Shown here: piece after piece, positions 36,656 through 44,796 of the stretch
Numbering within the stretch: the first letter of the stretch is position 1
Layout: every line of letters begins with the position of its first letter
Assembly: GCA_032027165.1 (NCBI GenBank)
Contig: JAVSMO010000001.1
Location: 929,548-993,547 of the forward strand
Source: Denitratisoma sp.
Lineage (GTDB): Bacteria; Pseudomonadota; Gammaproteobacteria; Burkholderiales; Rhodocyclaceae
DNA length: 64,000 bases
Reading direction: 5' to 3'
Notes under the pieces: generated by a model
What the model saw: the letters and a program-made list of their open reading frames with translations, nothing else
Told to the model about the DNA's origin: nothing
Databases searched by the model: none
Position numbers and translations under genes: made by a program

Positions 36656-36732
36656 GCGCCCGTAGCTCAGCTGGATAGAGTACTTGGCTACGAACCAAGG
36701 GGTCAGGAGTTCGAATCTCTTCGGGCGCGCCA
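36656..36732 (+). tRNA. tRNA-Arg (anticodon ACG)
   Basis: 77-base cloverleaf: GCGCCCG/CGGGCGC acceptor, G and encoded CCA. Anticodon stem CTTGG/CCAAG around CTACGAA (ACG, read as ICG after deamination). T arm AGGAG-TTCGAAT-CTCTT. Confidence 0.97.
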
Positions 36733-36738
36733 ATTCCC

Positions 36739-36766
36739 AAGGGCCTGCTTCTGCAGGCCCTTTTTT
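36739..36766 (+). terminator. Intrinsic terminator after tRNA-Arg
   Basis: GGGCCTGC-TTCT-GCAGGCCC stem with flanking AA and six T residues; 8 perfect base pairs. Confidence 0.92.
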
Positions 36767-36831
36767 CTTGCCTGCTTAGGCGCCCAAGTTGCGATACGAT
36801 GTGCCTTGGGCAGCCATTTGAGGAGGGGATC

Positions 36832-37377
36832 ATGGCATCGAATCGGATTCGACTGGTTTTGGGCTGGGCGCTTGCGCTCCTGTTTGCGACGAACGCCTGG
36901 GCGGCGTCCCGAGAGGAAATCGATGCCGAGGTGAGGCAGGCGGTGAAGGAGTTCTACAAGCACACCAGTGCCGGCAAGGAGCTGTCGCAGAAGGCGGCAG
37001 GCATGCTGGTGTTTCCCAGCGTGGTGAAGGCCGGCATCGGTGTCGGCGGCGAGTACGGTGAGGGATCGCTGCTCATCGGCGGCAAGCCGGTGGCCTATTA
37101 CAACATCGCGGCGGCCTCTATCGGTTTCCAGCTGGGCGCCCAGGCGCGCAGCCAGATCATCCTGTTCATGACGGAGAATGCCTTGTCGAAATTCCGCAAC
37201 AGCGAAGGCTGGAAGGCGGGCGTCGACGGCAGCGTGGCGCTCGCCACGCTGGGTGCGGGCGGAGCGATCGACACGGAGACGGCGAAGAAGCCGATCATCG
37301 GCTTTATCTTCTCGAACAAGGGGCTGATGTACAACCTGACCTTCGAGGGGTCGAAGATCACCAAGATCGACCGCTAG
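36832..37377 (+). CDS. Ysc84-domain (lipid-binding-type) secreted protein
   Basis: 181 residues: signal peptide (LVLGWALALLFATNAWA), then a SYLF/Ysc84 domain (KAAGMLVFPSVVKAGIGVGGEYGEGSLLIGGKPVAYYNIAAASIGFQLGAQ; MYNLTFEGSKITKIDR). Start ATG 36832 has AGGAGGGG upstream. The eukaryotic Ysc84 domain binds phosphoinositides; bacterial versions are periplasmic proteins of unknown role. Single-gene unit behind a terminator. Confidence 0.88.
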   Translation: MASNRIRLVLGWALALLFATNAWAASREEIDAEVRQAVKEFYKHTSAGKELSQKAAGMLVFPSVVKAGIGVGGEYGEGSLLIGGKPVAYYNIAAASIGFQLGAQARSQIILFMTENALSKFRNSEGWKAGVDGSVALATLGAGGAIDTETAKKPIIGFIFSNKGLMYNLTFEGSKITKIDR

Positions 37378-37381
37378 ACGA

Positions 37382-38368
37382 TCATGCCGACAGCGGCGGC
37401 TCGTCCATCAACGCAACCTGCTCGCGCAGCTCCAGAATTCGGTCCTGCCAGTAGCGCTGGGTATTGAACCAGGGGAAGGCCGCCGGAAAGGCCGGGTCGT
37501 CCCGACGGCGGGCCAGCCACGCCGAGTAGTGGAGCAGGCGCAGCGTGCGCAGGGCCTCTACCAGATGCAACTCACGCGTGTCGAACGCGCAGAAATCCTC
37601 GTAGCCGGCTAGCACATCGCCCAACTGCCGCGTCATCTCCGCGCGTTCCCCCGATAGCAGCATCCACAGGTCCTGCACGGCCGGCCCCATGCGGCAGTCG
37701 TCGAAATCGACGAAGTGCGGGCCATCGTCCGTCCATAGCACGTTGCCGGCGTGGCAGTCTCCGTGCAGGCGCAGGGAGGCGACCGGGCCGGCGCGCTCGT
37801 AGCAGCGGCGCACGCCGTCCAGCGCCTGCTCGGCCACGCTTTGCCAGGCTGCCAGCAGGTCCTCCGGCAGGAATCGGTTTGCAAGCAGGTATGCGAGGGA
37901 ATCCTCGCCGAAGCTCGCGATGTCCAGCGTGGGACGTTCGCGGAATGGCGTTACCGCGCCGATGGCATGGATGCGCCCCAGGAAGCGCCCCATCCACTGC
38001 AGGGTATCCGGCCTGTCCAGGTCCGGGGCGCGGCCGCCACGGCGAGGAAACACCGCGAAGCGGAATCCTCCGGCAGCATGCAGGGTTTTCCCGTCGGCCA
38101 GGACCAGGGGCGCCACGACGGGGATCTCCCGCTCCTGCAGTTCGGTCGCGAAGGCGTGTTCCTCGAGTATGGCCGCATCGCTCCAGCGGGCCGGCCGATA
38201 GAATTTCGCCACTACCGGCTTCGCGTCGGCAATGCCGATCTGATAGACGCGGTTTTCGTAGCTGTTGAGGGCCAGCAGGGAGCCATCGCACTGCAGGCCG
38301 ACGCTCTCGAGAGCGTTCAGGACGACATCGGGGGTGAGGGCGGAATAGGGATGCTGGCCGGAGTCCAT
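37382..38368 (-). CDS. srkA: Stress response serine/threonine kinase (SrkA/YihE/RdoA-like)
   Basis: 328 residues, usual length for the family. Aminoglycoside-phosphotransferase fold with catalytic loop HGDCHAGNVLWTD and metal motif VDFDDCRMGPAVQDL. E. coli YihE (SrkA) protects cells from stress death linked to the MazF toxin and counters the Cpx response. Convergent with the Ysc84 gene (4-base gap). Confidence 0.92.
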   Translation of the reverse strand: MDSGQHPYSALTPDVVLNALESVGLQCDGSLLALNSYENRVYQIGIADAKPVVAKFYRPARWSDAAILEEHAFATELQEREIPVVAPLVLADGKTLHAAGGFRFAVFPRRGGRAPDLDRPDTLQWMGRFLGRIHAIGAVTPFRERPTLDIASFGEDSLAYLLANRFLPEDLLAAWQSVAEQALDGVRRCYERAGPVASLRLHGDCHAGNVLWTDDGPHFVDFDDCRMGPAVQDLWMLLSGERAEMTRQLGDVLAGYEDFCAFDTRELHLVEALRTLRLLHYSAWLARRRDDPAFPAAFPWFNTQRYWQDRILELREQVALMDEPPLSA

Positions 38369-38432
38369 GCCGACATTGTACGTTCTCCCCGACGCGCTAT
38401 CATTGGCGCCACCAAGAAGAAAACCAACGAAG

Positions 38433-38960
38433 ATGGCCGACTATCCTCAGCATCTGGTTCACCCGCACCGCCTGTTCGACGGCAGCGAAGTCGTCATCCG
38501 GCCCATTCGTCCGGAAGATGCCGCGATCGAGCAGGCGTTCGTGCGCGGATTGTCCGACGATTCCCGTTACAACCGTTTCATGGGCCAGTTGCGCGAATTG
38601 GCGCCGCGCAAGCTGCAATACATGACGACGATCGACTATGACCAGCACATGGCGTTGATCGCCACGGTTCAACGTGAGGGCCGCGAGGTGGAGATCGGCG
38701 TGGCCCGCTATGTCGTCACGCCCGGCAGCGAAAGCTGCGAATTCGCCATTGCAGTCGACGATGCGTGGCAGGGTACCGGCGTGGCCGGCATCCTGATGCT
38801 TGAGCTGATGGCCGTGGCGAGAGGCAGGGGCTTGAAGACGATGGTCGGATTCGTGCTTGCCAGCAACCACAAGATGCTGAAATTCTGCCACCAGCTCGGC
38901 TTCGAATGCCATCGCGAGCTGGGCGAGGGCGACACCATCAGCGTCGTCAAGGCTCTCTAG
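38433..38960 (+). CDS. GNAT-family N-acetyltransferase
   Basis: 175 residues from ATG 38433 ([20 protein letters not shown]); an upstream frame to 38367 overlaps the srkA start. Acetyl-CoA binding segment is [27 protein letters not shown], with an N-terminal [20 protein letters not shown] as in the GNAT module of Pat/PatZ-like enzymes. Stand-alone domain; protein or small-molecule target unknown. Tail overlaps nfi by 14 bases. Confidence 0.9.
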   Translation: MADYPQHLVHPHRLFDGSEVVIRPIRPEDAAIEQAFVRGLSDDSRYNRFMGQLRELAPRKLQYMTTIDYDQHMALIATVQREGREVEIGVARYVVTPGSESCEFAIAVDDAWQGTGVAGILMLELMAVARGRGLKTMVGFVLASNHKMLKFCHQLGFECHRELGEGDTISVVKAL

Positions 38961-39630
38961 GATTTTTCCGCTTCTCGGACGCCAGCCGGTGCGCCCAGCG
39001 TGTCGTCTCGGGGAGACGGTAGCGGGTCAGGCAGGCCATGACCCAGGCGATCGCCGATTCGAGGCCGATGCGGTGGCCGGGCGAGATGTACAGCGGCTTG
39101 ATGCCTTGCCGGGTGCGCAGCACCGCGCCGATGGTCTCGTTTCCGTCCCGGAGCGGTACCCAGGCGCCGCGTATGTCCGGCACCTCATCGTGCTTCCCGA
39201 CCAGGCGTGTCTTCGCTACGCCTATGGAAGGTACGTCAAGCAGCAGGCCAAGGTGGCTGGCGATGCCCAGCCGACGCGGATGCGCGATGCCTTGTCCGTC
39301 GCAGAGCAGGAGGTCCGGCAGGGCATCGAGTTGTTCCATGGCAGCCAGGACGGCCGGCACTTCACGGAAGGAGAGCAGCCCCGGCACATAGGGGAAACAA
39401 GTCGGCTTGCGCGCGATAACCGAGGTTACCAGCTGCAGCGACGGGAAGGCGAGCACCGCGACGGCGGCGCGCGTGGTGGCGCCGTTGTCCTCGAAGCCGA
39501 CATCCACGCCGGCGATTTGGCGGACCGGGCCGAACTCGTCGCGCAGGACGATTTCCGTGGCGAGGCGCGCCTGCAGCGCCATCGCCTCCTTGGGCGCTAG
39601 GTCCCAGGCGTGGCGTTGGCGGATCCTCAT
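38947..39630 (-). CDS. nfi: Endonuclease V (deoxyinosine 3' endonuclease)
   Basis: Nicks DNA next to deaminated adenine (hypoxanthine). 227 residues; catalytic Asp/Glu set seen in [24 protein letters not shown] and [23 protein letters not shown], plus GVAKTRLVG. Start ATG 39630; a longer frame upstream reads through the phosphodiesterase gene and is rejected. Coupled to the upstream gene by a 4-base overlap. Confidence 0.94.
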   Translation of the reverse strand: MRIRQRHAWDLAPKEAMALQARLATEIVLRDEFGPVRQIAGVDVGFEDNGATTRAAVAVLAFPSLQLVTSVIARKPTCFPYVPGLLSFREVPAVLAAMEQLDALPDLLLCDGQGIAHPRRLGIASHLGLLLDVPSIGVAKTRLVGKHDEVPDIRGAWVPLRDGNETIGAVLRTRQGIKPLYISPGHRIGLESAIAWVMACLTRYRLPETTRWAHRLASEKRKNPREP

Positions 39631-40796
39631 CGGGCACAATGCGCGGCCATCAGCGGCACGTACATCTCGTCGGCACTGACGCCGGCGTGCACGCCGAGCT
39701 GGCGATAGCGTTTTTCGCCTTCCACCCAGTCCAGCAGGGTCCAGTTCTCGCGCATCACCAGTACGTAGTCGCCGATGCGTGAGGCCAGCCGGGGATCCGC
39801 CGCTCCGGGGCCGTACCACCCCTGCTCGATCAGTTCGTGGCCGGTGAAAAGATCCATGCGCCCGGCGAAGACCTCGCGCACATAGCCCTCGAAGCGGGAC
39901 GCCTGCTCCGGCCTGACGTAGCAATAGGCGACGCGGCGTTCGCCGCACAGCGGCCGGGCCAGCGTCGCCGCGAGATCAGGGTGCTGCGCCAGGTCGATTT
40001 GGCGCTCGGGCGGGGAATCGATGAAGCCGTGGTCGGCACATGCCAGCACGACGGTGTCGCTGCCGGCGATGGCGGCGAGGAAGGTGCCGAAGGCCTCGTC
40101 CAGCGCGGCGAACTGGGCGGCGACCTGCGGGCTGTCGGCGCCATAAATGTGCGACAGCGAGTCGAGTTCCGGGTAGTAGGCGTAGAGGTAGGTGGGTTCG
40201 GCCGACTCCCGGATGGCTGCGGTCATCTGCCCGAACAGCTCGGCCAAGGTCTGGTAGCCGCGCACCTCGGCGCGGCCGCTGTGGTAAAGATTGAAGGCCG
40301 AGCCGGCGATGGCTTGCGGGGAGACGAATATGCTGCGCCGCGCGATGCGATCGACAAACGGCGCATGGCCGAAAAGGCGTTGCGGCAGGGTGCCGGGCGG
40401 CGCATCGAATTCGCCCGGGCCGCGCGGCCTGAGCGGCAGCACTGCGGCGATGGCGTCCAGTTCCGAAAAATACATGTGCCAGCCGGTCAGGGCGTGCTGC
40501 TGCGGCGCCAGGCCGGTCAGGTAGGTGGTGACCGCGCTGGCGGTAGTGGACGGAAAGACCGAGGTCAGCCTGGCCCGCAGGTGATTGTGCAGATGACCGC
40601 CTGTGCCGTGGCGCTGCAGGTAGTGATAGCCGAGGCCGTCGACCACGAGCAGCACGATGTGTCGCGCCGTATCGCCGCGACTGACTATTGCGTCGCGCAG
40701 CGGCGCATGGGGCAGGGGAGGCTGTGCGCCGCAGGCGTCGCCGAGCGAACGCATCAGGTTGACGATGCTGCCGCCCTCGTAGTCTGGACGGATCAC
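39627..40796 (-). CDS. Alkaline phosphatase superfamily phosphodiesterase/nucleotide pyrophosphatase
   Basis: 389 residues. Metal and nucleophile motifs: [12 protein letters not shown] (Asp), [18 protein letters not shown] (Thr nucleophile), [13 protein letters not shown] and [11 protein letters not shown] (Asp-His). Related to type I phosphodiesterases. No signal peptide, so cytoplasmic. Its stop overlaps the nfi start. The substrate is unknown. Confidence 0.9.
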   Translation of the reverse strand: MIRPDYEGGSIVNLMRSLGDACGAQPPLPHAPLRDAIVSRGDTARHIVLLVVDGLGYHYLQRHGTGGHLHNHLRARLTSVFPSTTASAVTTYLTGLAPQQHALTGWHMYFSELDAIAAVLPLRPRGPGEFDAPPGTLPQRLFGHAPFVDRIARRSIFVSPQAIAGSAFNLYHSGRAEVRGYQTLAELFGQMTAAIRESAEPTYLYAYYPELDSLSHIYGADSPQVAAQFAALDEAFGTFLAAIAGSDTVVLACADHGFIDSPPERQIDLAQHPDLAATLARPLCGERRVAYCYVRPEQASRFEGYVREVFAGRMDLFTGHELIEQGWYGPGAADPRLASRIGDYVLVMRENWTLLDWVEGEKRYRQLGVHAGVSADEMYVPLMAAHCAR

Positions 40797-40797
40797 C

Positions 40798-41268
40798 TTA
40801 CTGGCGCTTCTGGTATGTGCCGATCAGTTCTGTCTGCGCCAGGATGTGGCCCTGCATGGCCTGCTCGATCCGTGCCTTCTCGGGCCGGCCGAGGTCGGGC
40901 AGCATCGTGTCGAGCGCATACAGTTTGTGGAAATAGCGATGCCGACCGATCGGCGGGCAGGGGCCGCCGTAGCCGGTACGCTTCCAGTCGTTGAGGCCTT
41001 CGCGCGTGCCCGCAGGCAAGGCAGCGGCGCCTTCAGGCAAACCGCTGCAGTCCGGCGGCAGATTGTAGAGCACCCAATGCACCCAGGTCATGCGTGGTGC
41101 GGCAGGGTCGGGGGCATCTGGATCGTCGACGATCAGGACGAGGCTTTTCGTTCCGGCAGGCGTACCGATCCAGGCAAGCGGCGGCGAGCGGTCGTCGCCT
41201 TCGCAGGTGTACTCAACGGGGATGTGGCGGCCGGGGGAAAACGCGGAGGAAGTCAGCGTCAGGGGCAT
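40798..41268 (-). CDS. YbhB/YbcL-family (PEBP) protein
   Basis: 156 residues, phosphatidylethanolamine-binding/Raf-kinase-inhibitor-like fold: IPVEYTCEGDDRSPPLAW, VLIVDDPDAPDPAAPRMTWVHWVLYNLP, GRHRYFHKLYALD. Bacterial members (E. coli YbhB, YbcL) have no firmly known role. One base from the phosphodiesterase gene. Confidence 0.93.
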   Translation of the reverse strand: MPLTLTSSAFSPGRHIPVEYTCEGDDRSPPLAWIGTPAGTKSLVLIVDDPDAPDPAAPRMTWVHWVLYNLPPDCSGLPEGAAALPAGTREGLNDWKRTGYGGPCPPIGRHRYFHKLYALDTMLPDLGRPEKARIEQAMQGHILAQTELIGTYQKRQ

Positions 41269-41288
41269 GTTCTGCAGGGCGCGTTACC

Positions 41289-41570
41289 TCAGTGGTCCTC
41301 GAGATGCGGCCCGCCTTCCTCGGCCGGCGCACCCGTATCGGGATCGATCCAGTCGGAGATGCCGAGTTCGTCTTCGGCTTCGGCCAGGGTCTCACCCGGT
41401 TCGAAGTCGGATTCGTCGCTGTACTCCATATCCTCCGCCGCCTCGATCAGCGTCGGGAAGGGACCATATTCCTCGCCGCTGTCCTTGTCCTGCCAATAGA
41501 AACCGTCCGGTCTTTCGATGATGCGGGCACGGTCATAGCCTGAAGGTGTGGCGGGTATATTTTTCGGCAT
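41289..41570 (-). CDS. Small acidic protein of unknown function
   Basis: 93 residues, very acidic in the C-terminal two thirds. The N-terminal part (YDRARIIERPDGFYWQDKDSGEEYGPFPTLIEAAEDM) looks like a short folded domain; the rest (SDESDFEPGETLAEAEDELG) is probably disordered. AGGAG-type Shine-Dalgarno before ATG 41570. A TTGAC-N4-GTCAA dyad lies 76-89 bases upstream. I do not recognise a family with a known role. Confidence 0.8.
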   Translation of the reverse strand: MPKNIPATPSGYDRARIIERPDGFYWQDKDSGEEYGPFPTLIEAAEDMEYSDESDFEPGETLAEAEDELGISDWIDPDTGAPAEEGGPHLEDH

Positions 41571-41645
41571 GGCGATCTCCTTCTCGCTGTGGTTATCTTG
41601 AACCTTTTTTTTGCTAAAAGCTATGGCGATTCGTCAGGCGGTTCG

Positions 41646-41659
41646 TTGACCGGAGTCAA
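41646..41659. promoter_or_regulatory. FNR/CRP-family-like dyad TTGAC-N4-GTCAA
   Basis: A perfect 5+5 inverted repeat, with partial extension on both sides (CG...CG). It sits between the divergent acidic-protein and Lon-like genes, about 40 bases upstream of a weak -10 (CATAGC, minus strand near 41620-41625) of the acidic-protein gene, which is activator-type spacing. The exact protein is unknown. Confidence 0.5.
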
Positions 41660-41708
41660 ACGACACGCCTTGAATGCTATAACGGCCCAAATACGGGAAC
41701 TTGAATCC

Positions 41709-41737
41709 TTGTGCGCTGCCTGACCGGGCGCTATAGT
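41709..41737 (+). promoter_or_regulatory. Probable promoter of the Lon-like protease gene
   Basis: TTGTGC (41709-41714), 17-base spacer, TATAGT (41732-41737). The expected start at about 41744 is inside a TTCGAA-AA-TTCGAA repeat (41741-41754), a possible operator. Confidence 0.55.
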
Positions 41738-41769
41738 TGTTTCGAAAATTCGAATATAGAAAAGCCTGC

Positions 41770-44196
41770 ATGCCACCGATCCCATCCCTCGATGCGCAGT
41801 CGCTCCTGCGCCGTTGCGACCCCGCTCTGCTGGACTTCGGCACCACCGCCGAACTGACCGATTCGGCCGACATCGTCGGCCAGTCGCGCGCGCTCGATGC
41901 CGTCAGCTTCGGCATCGACATCAAGCAGCCCGGCTTCAATCTTTTCGTCCTGGGCGAACCGGGCAGCGGCCGCCACGCCGCCGTGCGGCGCCTGCTGGAA
42001 GCGAAGGCGGCGGGCGAGCCGGCGCCGAGCGACTGGTGCTACGTCAACAACTTTTCCGACCCGAACAGGCCGCGCCTGCTGCGCGTGCCGCCCGGTCGCG
42101 GCGATCAGTTCAAGCACGACATGCAGCAGTTCGTCGCCGAGCTGGCCAAGGCCATCGGCGCCGCCTTCGAGAGCGAGGAATACCGCGTCCGCATCGAGGC
42201 CATCCAGGAGGAGTTCAAGCAGCGCGAGGAAAACGCCCTGCGCGAACTGGGCCAGGAATCCGGCGAGAAGGGTGTCGCACTGCTGCGCACACCGCACGGC
42301 TTCGTCTTTGCCCCCATCAAGGGCGAGGAGACGATGGGGCCGGATGAATTCGAAAAGCTGTCCGACGAAGAGAAGTCCCGCATCGGCAAGCTGATCGAGG
42401 AGTACGGCGAGCGGCTGCACAAGCTGATGCACCAGTTCCCGCAGTGGCGGCGCGAGATGCAAACGCGCATCAAGGATGCCAGCCGCGAGACCATGGGCCT
42501 GGCCGTCGGCCATCTCATCGAGGAATTGAAGGAGCGCTATTCCGACCTGCTCAACGTACTCGAATTCCTCGACGAGGTGATGCGCGACGTCATCGAAAGC
42601 GGCGAGGAGCTGCGCGAGCAGCCCAAGGCCGACGGCGACATGAGCGGCGTCATCGTCAGCGGCAGCATTTCACTGGCCCGCTACCAGGTGAATCTGCTGG
42701 TCGATAATGGCGCCCTCAAGGCGGCACCGGTGGTCTTCGAGGACAACCCGATCTACCCGAACCTGGTCGGACGCGTCGACAGCGTCGCCCACATGGGCAC
42801 GCTGGTGACCAACTTCTCCATGATCAAGGCGGGGGCGCTGCAGCGCGCCAATGGAGGCTACCTGGTGCTGGATGCCGCCAAGGTGCTGACCCAGCCCTAC
42901 GCCTGGGAGGGCCTGAAGCGGGCGCTGCGCTCGGCCCAGCTGCGCATCGAATCGCTCGGCCAGGTCTTCGGCTTTGCCAGCACGCTGCCGCTGGAACCGG
43001 AGGCCATGCCGCTCAACGTCAAGGTGGTGCTGGTCGGCGAGCGCATCCTGTATTACCTGCTGAAGGAATACGATCCGGAATTCGAGGAGCTGTTCAAGGT
43101 CGGTGCGGACTTCGAGAGCGAAGTTGCGCGCAACGAGCCGAATACCCGCAGCTACGGCCGTTTCCTCGGCATGCTCGCACGCCACTACGGCCTGCGTCCC
43201 TTCGACCGCCAGGCGGTGGCGCGCATGATCGAGCACAGCGCGCGGCTGGCCGGCGACTCCGAGAAGCTTTCTGCCAGCACGCGCCGCCTCTCCGACCTGA
43301 TGCAGGAAGCCAACCACCTCGCCGGCACGGTCGGACGGCAGGTCGTCGGGCGCGAGGATGTCGAGGCGGCCCTGGCGGCGCAGCGCCACCGCGCCGGCCG
43401 CCTGCACGAATCCATGCAGGAGCAGATCCTGCGCGACAACCTCCTGATAGCCGTTTCCGGCGGCCATGTCGGGCAGGTAAATGGCCTGGCGGTGATCGAT
43501 CTCGGCGACTTCATGTTCGCCCATCCGGTGCGCATCACCGCCACGGCGCGCATCGGCGAGGGCGATGTCATCGACATCGAGCGCGAGTCCGAGCTGGGCG
43601 GGGCGATCCACTCCAAGGGCGTGATGATCCTCTCCGCCTTCCTCGCCGCGCGCTATGCGCGCAGCCTGCCGCTGTCGCTCTCGGCGAGCCTGGTATTCGA
43701 GCAGTCCTACGGCCCGGTGGAGGGCGACAGCGCCTCACTGGCGGAACTCTGCGCGTTGCTCTCGGCCCTTTCCTCCGTGCCGATCCGCCAGTCGCTGGCC
43801 ATCACCGGCTCGGTGAACCAGTACGGCCGGGTGCAGCCGATCGGCGGGGTCAATGAAAAAATCGAGGGCTTCTTCGACATCTGCAAGGCGCGCGGCCTGA
43901 CCGGCGAGCAGGGCGTCATCATCCCGCAATCGAACGTCAAGCATCTCATGCTGCGCGAGGATGTTGTCGCCGCCTGCACCGAGGGCAAGTTCCGCGTCTA
44001 CGCCGTCGAGGACGCCGACCAGGCTGTCGAGCTGCTGACCGGCGTGCCGGCCGGCGAGCCGGACGCGCAGGGCCTGGTGCCGGAGGGTTCGATCAACTAC
44101 CTGGTGGCGACGCAGCTTGCCGAGCTGACGGCGCTGCGGCAGGCTTATGCCGCCGCCGGCAAGAAGCGCGGCGCCGCCAAGAAGGCCAAGGAGTAG
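41770..44196 (+). CDS. Lon-like ATP-dependent protease (COG1067 / AAA_32 type)
   Basis: 808 residues from ATG 41770. The N-terminal ATPase region has a variant Walker A (GEPGSGRH, residues 62-69: the usual Lys is Arg68 and Ser/Thr is His69), then a long coiled helical insert and the AAA lid region. The C-terminal S16 protease domain has Ser654 in GDSAS and Lys697 in GGVNEKIEGF, the same 43-residue spacing as Ser679 and Lys722 of E. coli Lon. It belongs to the Lon-homologue group without the classic Lon N-domain. Five bases before pncA. Confidence 0.92.
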   Translation: MPPIPSLDAQSLLRRCDPALLDFGTTAELTDSADIVGQSRALDAVSFGIDIKQPGFNLFVLGEPGSGRHAAVRRLLEAKAAGEPAPSDWCYVNNFSDPNRPRLLRVPPGRGDQFKHDMQQFVAELAKAIGAAFESEEYRVRIEAIQEEFKQREENALRELGQESGEKGVALLRTPHGFVFAPIKGEETMGPDEFEKLSDEEKSRIGKLIEEYGERLHKLMHQFPQWRREMQTRIKDASRETMGLAVGHLIEELKERYSDLLNVLEFLDEVMRDVIESGEELREQPKADGDMSGVIVSGSISLARYQVNLLVDNGALKAAPVVFEDNPIYPNLVGRVDSVAHMGTLVTNFSMIKAGALQRANGGYLVLDAAKVLTQPYAWEGLKRALRSAQLRIESLGQVFGFASTLPLEPEAMPLNVKVVLVGERILYYLLKEYDPEFEELFKVGADFESEVARNEPNTRSYGRFLGMLARHYGLRPFDRQAVARMIEHSARLAGDSEKLSASTRRLSDLMQEANHLAGTVGRQVVGREDVEAALAAQRHRAGRLHESMQEQILRDNLLIAVSGGHVGQVNGLAVIDLGDFMFAHPVRITATARIGEGDVIDIERESELGGAIHSKGVMILSAFLAARYARSLPLSLSASLVFEQSYGPVEGDSASLAELCALLSALSSVPIRQSLAITGSVNQYGRVQPIGGVNEKIEGFFDICKARGLTGEQGVIIPQSNVKHLMLREDVVAACTEGKFRVYAVEDADQAVELLTGVPAGEPDAQGLVPEGSINYLVATQLAELTALRQAYAAAGKKRGAAKKAKE

Positions 44197-44201
44197 GCCG
44201 C

Positions 44202-44795
44202 ATGGCGGCTGAAGCGATCCGGCCACGGACGGGCGATGCGCTGATCCTCGTCGACGTCCAGCTCGACTTCCTTCCCGGCGGCAGCCTCGCCGTGCCGCGC
44301 GGCGACGAGGTCGTGCCGGCGCTCAATCGCTACATCGCCGTGTTCCGGGGACTGACTTTTCCGGTCGTGGCGACGCGCGACTGGCACCCGCCGGATCACT
44401 GCTCCTTTCGAGCCCAGGGCGGCCCCTGGCCGCCGCATTGCGTGGCCGGTTCCGACGGCGCGCGCTTCGCTCCCTTGCTCGACCTGCCCTGCGAGGCGCG
44501 CATCGTGTCGAAGGCGACGGCGCCGGACAAGGATGCCTACTCCGGCTTCGAAGGCACCGACCTCGACGACTGGCTGAAGCACGCCGGCGTTTCGCGCGTC
44601 TTCGTCGGCGGGTTGGCCACCGACTACTGCGTGCTGAACACCGTGCGCGATGCACTGCGACTGGGCTATGCGGTCTTCCTGCTGCTGGATGCCGTGCGCG
44701 CGGTGGACGTGCAAGCGGGCGATGGCGGTCACGCCATCGACGAAATGCGCCGCTTCGGAGCGGTTCCAATCGATTACGGCAGGCTGACTGCATGA
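44202..44795 (+). CDS. pncA: Nicotinamidase
   Basis: Converts nicotinamide to nicotinate for NAD salvage. 197 residues; Asp in ILVDVQLDFLPGGSLAVP, metal site DWHPPDHCSF, Lys in SKATAPDKDAYSGFE, catalytic Cys in GGLATDYCVLNTVRDA. Only one base separates its stop from pncB, the next enzyme of the pathway. Contains one GRGACTGACTTT copy at 44348. Confidence 0.95.
   Translation: MAAEAIRPRTGDALILVDVQLDFLPGGSLAVPRGDEVVPALNRYIAVFRGLTFPVVATRDWHPPDHCSFRAQGGPWPPHCVAGSDGARFAPLLDLPCEARIVSKATAPDKDAYSGFEGTDLDDWLKHAGVSRVFVGGLATDYCVLNTVRDALRLGYAVFLLLDAVRAVDVQAGDGGHAIDEMRRFGAVPIDYGRLTA
44348..44359 (+). repeat. GGGACTGACTTT word, copy 4
   Basis: Fourth copy, inside pncA (R-G-L-T-F-P; GGA CTG ACT TTT). Same codon phase as copies 1 and 2 although the proteins are unrelated. 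Confidence 0.8.
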
Positions 44796-44796
44796 A

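Noticed and set aside
41669..41692. CTTGAA ... CCCAAAT resembling a sigma32 promoter before the Lon-like gene
   Set aside because: The spacer is only 11 bases and the -10 lacks the CCCAT core; heat-shock promoters have about 13-14 bases here. The TTGTGC-17-TATAGT promoter is better.
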